A stretch of DNA of 13,548 bases. It comes from Tannerella sp. (GTDB lineage Bacteria; Bacteroidota; Bacteroidia; Bacteroidales; Tannerellaceae). Made by a program: the position numbers and the translations under genes. The notes under the pieces were generated by a model. It searched no databases. It was not told where the DNA came from and was given only the letters and a program-made list of their open reading frames with translations. Shown one piece after another: positions 1-5,307 of the stretch. Each line of letters starts with the position of its first letter. Position 1 is the stretch's first letter. Where the stretch lies: the NCBI GenBank assembly GCA_031277235.1, contig JAITMT010000449.1:1-13548 (forward strand), read 5' to 3'.

Positions 1-113
1 GTCTTAAATGTGGCGTCCGGAACTTCGATGACAACATTGGCGTCCTTATCCGAACATGCTGTAAATAAAGAAATTAATGCGCATACGCTAAATGTAAAAA
101 ATAATTTTTTCAT
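1..113 (-). CDS. Lipoprotein, N-terminal part only (gene runs off the window)
   Basis: Only the first 37 codons are present, reading MKKLFFTFSVCALISLFTAC and then SDKDANVVIEVPDATFK. Two lysines, a hydrophobic stretch and a lipobox ending in Cys20 (LFTAC) form a lipoprotein signal peptide, so the mature protein should be lipid-anchored at Cys20 and exported. Ser-Asp-Lys-Asp right after the cysteine resembles the surface-export signals described for Bacteroidota lipoproteins, but this is only suggestive. The start is supported by a good promoter on the same strand about 27 bases upstream of the ATG. The gene is divergent from hisC. The function cannot be told from this fragment. Confidence 0.75.
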   Translation of the reverse strand, partial: MKKLFFTFSVCALISLFTACSDKDANVVIEVPDATFK

Positions 114-139
114 TGTTCAATATGTTAAAATTTGAGGTG

Positions 140-171
140 CAAAGGTATGCCAATAGTCGCTGATTTCCAAA
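140..171 (-). promoter_or_regulatory. Bacteroidota-type promoter of the lipoprotein gene
   Basis: On the minus strand TTTG (171-168) lies 20 nt before TACCTTTG (147-140), matching the -33/-7 consensus of the Bacteroidota primary sigma factor. The lipoprotein ATG follows at 113. Confidence 0.65.
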
Positions 172-211
172 TATTTTTAATTTCTTTATGCAGAATTAAG
201 AAAAAATAACG

Positions 212-219
212 TAATTTTG
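212..219 (+). promoter_or_regulatory. Putative -7 promoter element of hisC (TAATTTTG)
   Basis: TAATTTTG fits the TAnnTTTG consensus exactly. No convincing TTTG is present at the -33 position (TATG at 187-190 is the closest). Transcription from here would start near 225, giving a leader of only about ten bases before the ATG at 235. It also means the in-frame TTG at 217 is promoter DNA and not a start codon. Confidence 0.5.
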
Positions 220-234
220 CGCAAAAATAACAGG

Positions 235-1263
235 ATGGGAATATCAAAACTCGTTAGAAATAACATACTTAACTTGAAACCTTATTCCAGCGCGCGGAAT
301 GAATTTCAAGGCGATGCTTCGGTTTTTTTAGACGCCAACGAAAATCCGATGAATTCGCCGTATAATCGCTATCCAGACCCGCTACAGAGGGAATTGAAAA
401 AGAAAATCGCTGAAATCAAGAAAGTTAGGTCGTCACAGATTTTTCTCGGCGTAGGCAGCGACGAGCCTATTGATTTGATAGTAAGAATATTCTGCGAACC
501 GAAAGAAGACAATATTGTGGCGATTGACCCCACTTACGGGATGTATCAGGTGTGCGCCGATATTAATAATGTAGAGTACCGGAAAGTATTGCTGAATGAT
601 GATTTTACGCTTGATAAACAGCGATTTGTGGCTGCAATAGATGAAAAAACAAAAGTCGTTTTTCTCTGTTCGCCCAACAATCCGACGGGAAATTCTTTTG
701 AAAAGGATGATATTCAGGAAATTATCAATCATTTCGACGGAATTGTCGTCATTGACGAGGCTTATATTGATTTTTCCTCGCAGGCTTCGTGGCTTGAAGT
801 ATTGGATAAAAATCCGCATCTCATTGTGTTACAGACTTTTTCAAAGGCTTGGGGATTGGCTTCGGTACGATGCGGAATGGCTTTCGCTTCGGAAGATATT
901 ATTTCGTATTTCAACAAGGTGAAATATCCTTATAATCTGAATCTTCTGACCCAAAAATTCGTATCGGAGCAGTTGAATCAGGAAGAACGTAAAAACAGGT
1001 GGGTCAAGGTGTTACAGTCACAAAGGGTTTTACTGGCGAAGAAACTGGAGAAACTGCCTTTTGTGGAGAAAATTTTTCCTTCCGACGCCAATTTCCTGTT
1101 GATCAGGGTAAAAGACGCCATTTCGACATATAACTATCTGGTAAGCAATGGTATTATTGTCAGAAGCCGGAATAATGTTTCGTTATGCCTTGGTTGTCTG
1201 CGTATTACGGTAGGAACGGAAAATGAAAATCAAATATTAATAGACGCATTAAAAAAGATGTAA
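235..1263 (+). CDS. hisC: Histidinol-phosphate aminotransferase
   Basis: HisC is a cytoplasmic PLP enzyme that transfers an amino group from glutamate to imidazole acetol phosphate to make L-histidinol phosphate, the step before the HisB phosphatase. The 342-residue product has the normal family length and class-II aminotransferase fold. Visible landmarks are the N-terminal LVRNNILNLKPYSSAR, the substrate/cofactor segment LDANENP, SPNNPTG for PLP and carboxylate contacts, VIDEAYIDF with the ring-contacting Asp, and TFSKAWGLAS, whose lysine (residue 204) should form the Schiff base. The ATG at 235 is chosen because homologues begin at this point and because the upstream TTG (217) lies within a -7 promoter box. 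The DUF3127 gene follows after 6 bp and hisB further downstream, so these are probably co-transcribed. hisG and hisD, which commonly precede hisC in this phylum, are not upstream here. Confidence 0.95.
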   Translation: MGISKLVRNNILNLKPYSSARNEFQGDASVFLDANENPMNSPYNRYPDPLQRELKKKIAEIKKVRSSQIFLGVGSDEPIDLIVRIFCEPKEDNIVAIDPTYGMYQVCADINNVEYRKVLLNDDFTLDKQRFVAAIDEKTKVVFLCSPNNPTGNSFEKDDIQEIINHFDGIVVIDEAYIDFSSQASWLEVLDKNPHLIVLQTFSKAWGLASVRCGMAFASEDIISYFNKVKYPYNLNLLTQKFVSEQLNQEERKNRWVKVLQSQRVLLAKKLEKLPFVEKIFPSDANFLLIRVKDAISTYNYLVSNGIIVRSRNNVSLCLGCLRITVGTENENQILIDALKKM

Positions 1264-1269
1264 AAAAAT

Positions 1270-1626
1270 ATGGAAATTAAAGGTAAAATTATTGCGGTTC
1301 AGCCTGTTCAGACGGGCGAAGGTCGCAACGGAATGTGGAAAAAACAGGAGTATGTGATTGAGTATGACCCCACTTCGCAATATCCCAAAAAGATGATGTT
1401 TAATTTGTGGGGCGACAAAATTGACCAGTACAATATCCAACAGGGGCAGGCGTTGAAAATCAGTTTCGATATTGATTGCCGCGAGTATCAGGGACGCTGG
1501 TACAACGACATAAAAGCCTGGAAGATAGAGCCGGACGATGGAGCGACAGTGGAAATACCGCCTGCCTATGCGCCGATCGAGCCGTCCATCGCGCCCGCCG
1601 ACGAGAGTTCGGAATTGCCGTTTTAG
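1270..1626 (+). CDS. DUF3127 family protein (OB-fold-like, SSB-like acidic tail)
   Basis: This 118-residue protein matches what I know of the Bacteroidota DUF3127 family: an N-terminal MEIKGKIIAVQPVQTGEG, then GMWKKQEYVIEYD, MMFNLWGDKID and SFDIDCREYQGRWYNDIKAWKIE. The alternating beta-rich pattern with aromatic residues suggests an OB-fold like that of single-stranded DNA-binding proteins. The last residues, DESSELPF, follow a Pro/Ala-rich flexible stretch and resemble the acidic-hydrophobic tail (DDDIPF) by which SSB recruits partner proteins. No signal peptide or membrane segment is seen, so it should be cytoplasmic. It lies 6 bp after hisC and before hisB, but nothing in it suggests a histidine enzyme. 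A role in nucleic-acid binding is inference; the family has no established function that I know of. Confidence 0.85.
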   Translation: MEIKGKIIAVQPVQTGEGRNGMWKKQEYVIEYDPTSQYPKKMMFNLWGDKIDQYNIQQGQALKISFDIDCREYQGRWYNDIKAWKIEPDDGATVEIPPAYAPIEPSIAPADESSELPF

Positions 1627-1633
1627 CGAGCGA

Positions 1634-1699
1634 CCTCTCCCCCTACCCCTCCCCACAAGAGAGGGGGCAATAAGGGGAGTTAATTCCCCTCCTTTGGAG
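1634..1699 (-). repeat. GC-rich palindromic repeat, intergenic copy (copy 1)
   Basis: Read on the minus strand this is an AGGAGGGGA motif, an AT-richer spacer, then CCCCCTCTCTTGTGGGGAGG followed by GGTAGGGGGAGAGG. The same modules occur at 2336-2402 inside hisB and at 5581-5653 inside the anti-sigma-like gene. This copy starts 8 bp after the DUF3127 stop codon. No transposase gene accompanies it, so it is probably a non-autonomous palindromic element. Confidence 0.8.
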
Positions 1700-1740
1700 C
1701 AGTGTTGTGAAGTTCTATGACAAATTGGCTTGATTTTGAC

Positions 1741-1836
1741 ATTCCGTCAGGAAACAACGTTCATCGACCGGAGGGGAGATAATGCATCGCTCGGTAGAAA
1801 AGATTCTCTACCGAGTGGTAATCCCTAACGGGATTA
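1741..1836. repeat. Palindromic region with two perfect hairpins upstream of hisB
   Basis: Two perfect hairpins are visible: CTCGGTAGA/TCTACCGAG (1790-1798 with 1807-1815, 8-nt loop) and TAATCCC/GGGATTA (1819-1825 with 1830-1836, loop TAAC). A weaker TTCC-GTCA-GGAA lies at 1742-1753. The pattern of a GGTAGAAAA arm plus an ATCCC-N-GGGAT arm resembles dispersed palindromic repeats I associate with Bacteroidota genomes. A similar, diverged arrangement lies at 10000-10153. It may also affect hisB expression, because it ends 20 bp before the hisB ATG. Confidence 0.55.
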
Positions 1837-1855
1837 ATAATTAACTAAATATAAA

Positions 1856-3037
1856 ATGATGAAAAAAAGAGCGTTATTTATAGACAGAGACGGGACGTTG
1901 ATTGTGGAACCGCCTGTTACTTACCAGATTGATACGCTGGAGCAACTCGAATTTTTGCCCGGCGTGATGCGAAATTTGTATTTTATCCAGCAACATCTTG
2001 ATTTTGAACTGGTTATCGTTTCCAATCAGGACGGGCTCGGTACGGATTCCCATCCCTATCAAAATTTTAATATTATCCAGCAAAAGATGATTCAAACATT
2101 TGCCAATGAGGGAATTACATTTAACAATATTTTGATTGACCCATCCTTGCCCGAAGAAAATTCTCCCAACCGAAAACCGCAAACGGGATTGCTAAAGGAT
2201 TACATGACAGGCGATTACGATTTGGAAAACTGTTATGTCATCGGCGACCGCGAAACGGATATGCAACTGGCTGAAAATTTGGGATGTAAGGGGATTTTAT
2301 TAAATGTTCAAGGTTGGGAAGTTCAAAGTTCAAAGCCTCCCCTAACCCCTCCCAAGGAGGGGAACTCTCCCCTCTCTTGTGGAGAGGGGCAGGGGGTGAG
2401 GTGCAATTTTCAAATTTTCAAATCCTGGGACGAAATTAAGGATTTTCTTTTTGCGGGAGAACGGACGGCTACCGTTCATCGAACTACCAAAGAAACAGAT
2501 GTTTATGTCTCACTAAATCTCGACGGTACAGGACAATGCGAAATTTCGACAGGTATCGGTTTTTTTGACCATTTGCTGGAACAAATCGGTAAACATGGCA
2601 GTATGGACTTGATTGTCAGGGTAAAAGGCGATTTGGAAGTGGATGAACACCACACGATTGAAGACACGGCGATTGCTCTGGGCGACGCATTGTATCAGGC
2701 GCTGGGAAGTAAAAGAGGCATAGAGCGTTACGGTTTTTGCCTGCCGATGGACGATTGTCTGTGCAGCGTGGCGCTGGATTTCGGCGGACGGGCGTGGCTG
2801 GTGTGGGAGGCTGATTTTCAACGGGAAAAAATAGGCGAACTGCCGACCGAAATGTTGTCGCATTTCTTCAAATCCCTCAGCGACGCCGCAAAGATGAACC
2901 TGAATATCAGGGCGGAAGGTCAAAACGAACATCACAAAGCCGAAGGCATTTTCAAAACTTTTGCCAAAGCCGTCAAAATGGCGGTGCAGCGCAATGTTTA
3001 CAAATTCGACTTGCCGAGTACGAAGGGAGTCCTTTGA
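1856..3037 (+). CDS. hisB: Bifunctional histidinol-phosphatase / imidazoleglycerol-phosphate dehydratase with repeat-derived linker
   Basis: This 393-residue fusion catalyses two steps of histidine synthesis in the cytoplasm. Residues 1-148 are a HAD phosphatase domain (FIDRDGTLI with Asp10 and Asp12, SNQDGLG, and GDRETD near 136) that removes phosphate from histidinol phosphate. Residues about 200-393 are the dehydratase, with RTTKET, GIGFFDHLLEQIGKHG, EVDEHHTIEDTAIALG, LDFGGR and NEHHKAEGIFK providing the metal-binding His/Glu sets. The Cys/His zinc loop of the E. coli phosphatase domain is replaced by DPSLPEENSPNRKP. The linker, roughly residues 150-189, is encoded by repeat DNA (heptamers at 2306-2334, a GC-rich palindrome at 2336-2402, and TTTTCAAAT units to about 2423). 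This makes the protein some 35-40 residues longer than relatives. Both domains look intact, so the enzyme is probably functional. The start MMKKRALFIDRDGT is typical of the family. Confidence 0.95.
   Translation: MMKKRALFIDRDGTLIVEPPVTYQIDTLEQLEFLPGVMRNLYFIQQHLDFELVIVSNQDGLGTDSHPYQNFNIIQQKMIQTFANEGITFNNILIDPSLPEENSPNRKPQTGLLKDYMTGDYDLENCYVIGDRETDMQLAENLGCKGILLNVQGWEVQSSKPPLTPPKEGNSPLSCGEGQGVRCNFQIFKSWDEIKDFLFAGERTATVHRTTKETDVYVSLNLDGTGQCEISTGIGFFDHLLEQIGKHGSMDLIVRVKGDLEVDEHHTIEDTAIALGDALYQALGSKRGIERYGFCLPMDDCLCSVALDFGGRAWLVWEADFQREKIGELPTEMLSHFFKSLSDAAKMNLNIRAEGQNEHHKAEGIFKTFAKAVKMAVQRNVYKFDLPSTKGVL
2306..2335 (+). repeat. GTTCAAA heptamer repeat inside hisB
   Basis: The units GTTCAAG, GTTGGGAA, GTTCAAA and GTTCAAA run head to tail (2306-2334) and are translated in frame as part of the HisB linker (VQGWEVQSSK). 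The same heptamer forms five tandem units between rpsB and tsf (12192-12226). Confidence 0.75.
2336..2402 (+). repeat. GC-rich palindromic repeat inside hisB (copy 2)
   Basis: The element contains CCCAAGGAGGGGA and CTCCCCTCTCTTGTGGAGAG followed by GGGCAGGGGGTGAGG. CCCCTCTC/GAGAGGGG form a hairpin around TTGTG-type bases. It is translated without a stop as PPLTPPKEGNSPLSCGEGQG. Directly after it, TTTTCAAATTTTCAAAT (about 2407-2423) is another short repeat. Confidence 0.85.
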
Positions 3038-3046
3038 ATTTGGGGA

Positions 3047-3078
3047 GAACGGATGAACGGGTAAACGGGTGAACGGAA
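3047..3078 (+). repeat. GAACGGRT octamer minisatellite after hisB
   Basis: Four octamers, GAACGGAT, GAACGGGT, AAACGGGT and GAACGGAA, begin 10 bp after the hisB stop codon. A nearly identical array in the opposite orientation lies inside the anti-sigma-like gene (5659-5690). Confidence 0.85.
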
Positions 3079-3107
3079 TGATAAAACGTCATTATTTTCT
3101 TTCAAAA

Positions 3108-3140
3108 TTGCAGTCGGTACGGAAATAATATTTATTTTTG
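3108..3140 (+). promoter_or_regulatory. Putative promoter of the small gene pair
   Basis: TATTTTTG (3133-3140) fits TAnnTTTG. The nearest upstream TTG is at 3108-3110 with 22 nt spacing, slightly long. The ATG of the first small gene follows 18 bp after the -7 box. Confidence 0.5.
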
Positions 3141-3158
3141 CAGTAAAATAAAGGTATT

Positions 3159-3470
3159 ATGGCAAAAGAATATTCAAAACAGGAAAACGAAAGTCCTTCA
3201 ACAGTGCAGGAACCGGCGGCGATTTATCAGCGTTCAGCGTCTCAAACCGGCTTAAACAAGGCTCAACTGCATTTTTTGCAATTATTGAACTATGTTCGTA
3301 CAGACGAGGAACTTGATGATTTGAACGAATTGGTCAGTAATTTCCTTCTGAAAAAAATTCAAAAGGAAGCAAACCGTTTATGGGACGAAGGTAAAATTGG
3401 GGATTTTCTGTTAAATGAGCATCTCCGTACGCCATACAAAATCATCTTATACTTTGTAGAGAAAAAATGA
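3159..3470 (+). CDS. Small hypothetical protein (LWDEGKI...RTPYK type)
   Basis: The 103-residue product has a polar, probably unstructured first 30 residues, then a helical body: LNKAQLHFLQLLNYVR, an acidic EELDDLNELVSNFLLKK helix, and the C-terminal segment ANRLWDEGKIGDFLLNEHLR-TPYK. I have the impression of a recurrent small Bacteroidota protein type with the pattern LWDEGK...RTPYK, but I know no function for it. There is no signal peptide or membrane helix. Its stop overlaps the start of the next gene by 4 bases (ATGA), which implies translational coupling. The coupled pair of a soluble charged protein and a tiny membrane protein could be an antitoxin-toxin arrangement, but no motif proves this. 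Confidence 0.8.
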   Translation: MAKEYSKQENESPSTVQEPAAIYQRSASQTGLNKAQLHFLQLLNYVRTDEELDDLNELVSNFLLKKIQKEANRLWDEGKIGDFLLNEHLRTPYKIILYFVEKK

Positions 3471-3670
3471 TAGGCGTATTTACAGGAATATTAATTGCTG
3501 CCATTATATTGGTAATAATTTTGGCCGCTTTAGATTTAGGGATAAATTTATTTATAGCTTGGATCAAAGATATCTTTAATATTCCAGATAAACCACCAAA
3601 ACCCCAAAAAGCATCTTGGATATCCAAAGTTTTCGACTGGTTTTTAAATATAACTGACGACATCCCCTAA
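3467..3670 (+). CDS. Small hypothetical single-span membrane protein
   Basis: The 67-residue product starts with a very hydrophobic segment, residues 1-32 (MIGVFTGILIAAIILVIILA and onward), that would span the inner membrane. A short polar tail with DKPPKPQKASW and FDWFLNITDDIP follows. Its ATG overlaps the stop of the preceding gene, and the two are probably translated together. It ends 25 bp before the convergent DapB-like gene. I do not recognise the family. A small membrane protein coupled to a soluble partner could be a toxin or an accessory subunit, which is inference only. Confidence 0.65.
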   Translation: MIGVFTGILIAAIILVIILAALDLGINLFIAWIKDIFNIPDKPPKPQKASWISKVFDWFLNITDDIP

Positions 3671-3695
3671 TTTTCAAATCCTCAAACCCTCCAAT

Positions 3696-4487
3696 CTACG
3701 GCTGAAACGCCGTCAAGCCCGGAAAATACGGAAGCAAGATATTCTCAAAATTATACAATCCCGCTTCATTTTGAGAGACCAGATTTTTCGCCACAAACAA
3801 CGCGCCGCTGCCAAATGCTTCCCGCGAAATACATTCGTGGATGAGCCGCACGGTTTGATACGGAAAGCCAAAAACAATCTGATGCTTGCCCACGATGCCT
3901 CCTGCACGGATGGAATTGATTCTTTCCTTGCTGACGTCCAGCGCGTCCGCCAGTTTTACGGCTGTTCCCGAAATTTCCTTCTTGTCCCTGAAATGTTCCT
4001 CAATAATCTCAATATCAACGTATGGCGCAATTTTCTTCAGATAGCGGGAGGCAAAAAGCAAATAATTTACGCCGATGGTGATATTGGGCGACCAAAACAC
4101 GACATTCGTCCGGGACAGTTCCGTCAGATACTTCATTTCCTTTTCGGAATAGTGGGAGATAGCGGATATAATCTTGATTTTTCGCTCGGTAGCCTCTTTT
4201 CCGTAGGTATAAATACCTTTTCCGGAAGAAAAATCAATGATAAAATCCACGGGTTGCCTGTCGAGTAGATCGTTAATGTCGGTTGTCGTTTTGGAATAGA
4301 TTTTTCCGGGATCGCCGGACGACATCCCCAAAATATCGGGAACATTCCGGTTCTCAAACTCCAAATTCTGTTTAAAGACCCATTCCAGCGTAAATTCCTC
4401 ATTTTGAAGAATTACGTTGGCGACGGCTCTCCCCGTTTTTCCAAATCCTATCAGTCCTATTTTTATTTTTTGTTTCATTAATCTCAT
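3696..4487 (-). CDS. dapB: DapB-family reductase (divergent 4-hydroxy-tetrahydrodipicolinate reductase)
   Basis: DapB reduces hydroxy-tetrahydrodipicolinate with NAD(P)H in the lysine/diaminopimelate pathway. This 263-residue protein has the family layout: an N-terminal Rossmann motif GLIGFGKTGRAV, VDFIIDFSSGKG, SPNITIGVNYLL, and a C-terminal SIRAGGIVGKHQIVFGF and HECISREAFGSGAL. The catalytic-site segment is EIIEEHFRDKKEISGTA. The first His, the Lys and SGTA are kept, but the second His of the usual HHRxK is Phe and the usual D-x-P before SGTA is replaced and one residue shorter. Substrate and cofactor preference may therefore differ, and it could be a paralogue beside a standard DapB. The ATG at 4478 (MKQKIK) is an equally good start. 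A promoter at 4520-4527 suggests separate transcription from the sigma-factor genes upstream. Confidence 0.75.
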   Translation of the reverse strand: MRLMKQKIKIGLIGFGKTGRAVANVILQNEEFTLEWVFKQNLEFENRNVPDILGMSSGDPGKIYSKTTTDINDLLDRQPVDFIIDFSSGKGIYTYGKEATERKIKIISAISHYSEKEMKYLTELSRTNVVFWSPNITIGVNYLLFASRYLKKIAPYVDIEIIEEHFRDKKEISGTAVKLADALDVSKERINSIRAGGIVGKHQIVFGFPYQTVRLIHECISREAFGSGALFVAKNLVSQNEAGLYNFENILLPYFPGLTAFQP

Positions 4488-4519
4488 TATTATCGTAAAT
4501 ATGAATCCATAAATTTTTG

Positions 4520-4527
4520 CAAAGTTA
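4520..4527 (-). promoter_or_regulatory. Putative -7 promoter element of the DapB-like gene (TAACTTTG)
   Basis: Minus-strand TAACTTTG is an exact TAnnTTTG match 32 bp before the ATG at 4487. No clear TTTG is seen at the -33 spacing. Confidence 0.5.
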
Positions 4528-4656
4528 ATGAATTTTCTTTATTTTCCTAAAATAATATCAATTTTTTCTCGGAATAGTGCCGAATATATGCCAAAAAACG
4601 GAACATCGTTTACACGCCGTCCCGCTCTAAAGAAATTACAAAAAAATACCTGTTCC

Positions 4657-5286
4657 TTATTCCTCAATTTTTTTCTGTTTTATTTCGCGAATGACGGAAT
4701 CCATATTATTTATAGCCTCGGAAGCAACTGAATCCCAGTTAATTGATTTTACTTTCGATGCAGAAATCTTGACCAATGAATCAATTTTTTCCTGATGTTC
4801 TTTCATAAAAGGTTCCCACTTTTTCGACTGCTCCTGCCAGTCAATATTCAGATTTTCAAGGTCAAATTTCACCTTGTCCCAGTCGAAATTATTCGAGAAA
4901 TCAAAACTATTCGAATTATTACGGATCTTTATTGACGCATTTTTTTCGTCCTGTATCCTGATGTAATAGCTTGTATTCGAGAATTTTAATGTCATCGAAA
5001 CTTCTTTGCCTTTTTCTTTTCTGGTGGTGACATCGTCTGCATCAACTTCATCTTTCTTAAACGCTGAAAAAAAATCATCTACTAATTTTTTATCAGAATT
5101 AATCCAGATGCTCATAATTTTAATGTCTTGAGTTTTCCCATCCGGATTTTTTTTCTTGATCACTTCCATATTGACGGACGGACTTGTTTCACATTTCTGA
5201 ATCATCGCTTCGATGTTCTTTTGCGCCGACATGCCGAACGAAAAAGTCGCGAGCGCAAACATTGTCATAAAAATCTTTTTGTTCAT
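4657..5286 (-). CDS. Secreted DUF5024-like protein of the sigma-factor operon
   Basis: The 209-residue product begins with a Sec signal peptide, MNKKIFMTMFALATFSFGMSA before QKN, so it is exported to the periplasm or beyond. The mature part begins QKNIEAMIQKCETSPSVNME and continues with charged, beta-rich segments (KIMSIWINSDKKLVDDFFSA, VSMTLKFSNTSYYIRIQD). The C-terminus is a long charged helical stretch (about residues 140-209). The N-terminal half resembles DUF5024-type proteins that follow small ECF sigma/anti-sigma genes in Bacteroidales; this is from memory and not certain. It starts 21 bp after the anti-sigma-like gene and is probably in the same transcript. Its biochemical role is unknown. 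Confidence 0.8.
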   Translation of the reverse strand: MNKKIFMTMFALATFSFGMSAQKNIEAMIQKCETSPSVNMEVIKKKNPDGKTQDIKIMSIWINSDKKLVDDFFSAFKKDEVDADDVTTRKEKGKEVSMTLKFSNTSYYIRIQDEKNASIKIRNNSNSFDFSNNFDWDKVKFDLENLNIDWQEQSKKWEPFMKEHQEKIDSLVKISASKVKSINWDSVASEAINNMDSVIREIKQKKIEE

Positions 5287-5307
5287 AACTTTCTATTTAT
5301 TAAATGG

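Noticed and set aside
1249..1656. Minus-strand open frame with an Arg/Gly-rich start opposite the DUF3127 gene
   Set aside because: The Arg/Gly start is the GC-rich repeat read backwards, and the rest is antisense to a recognised gene.
1717..1782. Possible 21-residue peptide starting MTNWLDFDIPSG between the DUF3127 gene and hisB
   Set aside because: It lies between repeat elements, has no ribosome-binding context and could be part of the repeat; too short to support.
3698..3713. ACGGC/GCCGT hairpin at the stop codon of the DapB-like gene as a terminator
   Set aside because: The stem is only 5 bp, overlaps the coding end and is not followed by a T-tract on either strand.
4528..4731. Plus-strand open frame of 67 codons upstream of the DapB-like gene
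   Set aside because: It overlaps the minus-strand promoter of the DapB-like gene and the end of the DUF5024-like gene; composition is AT-driven with no family resemblance.
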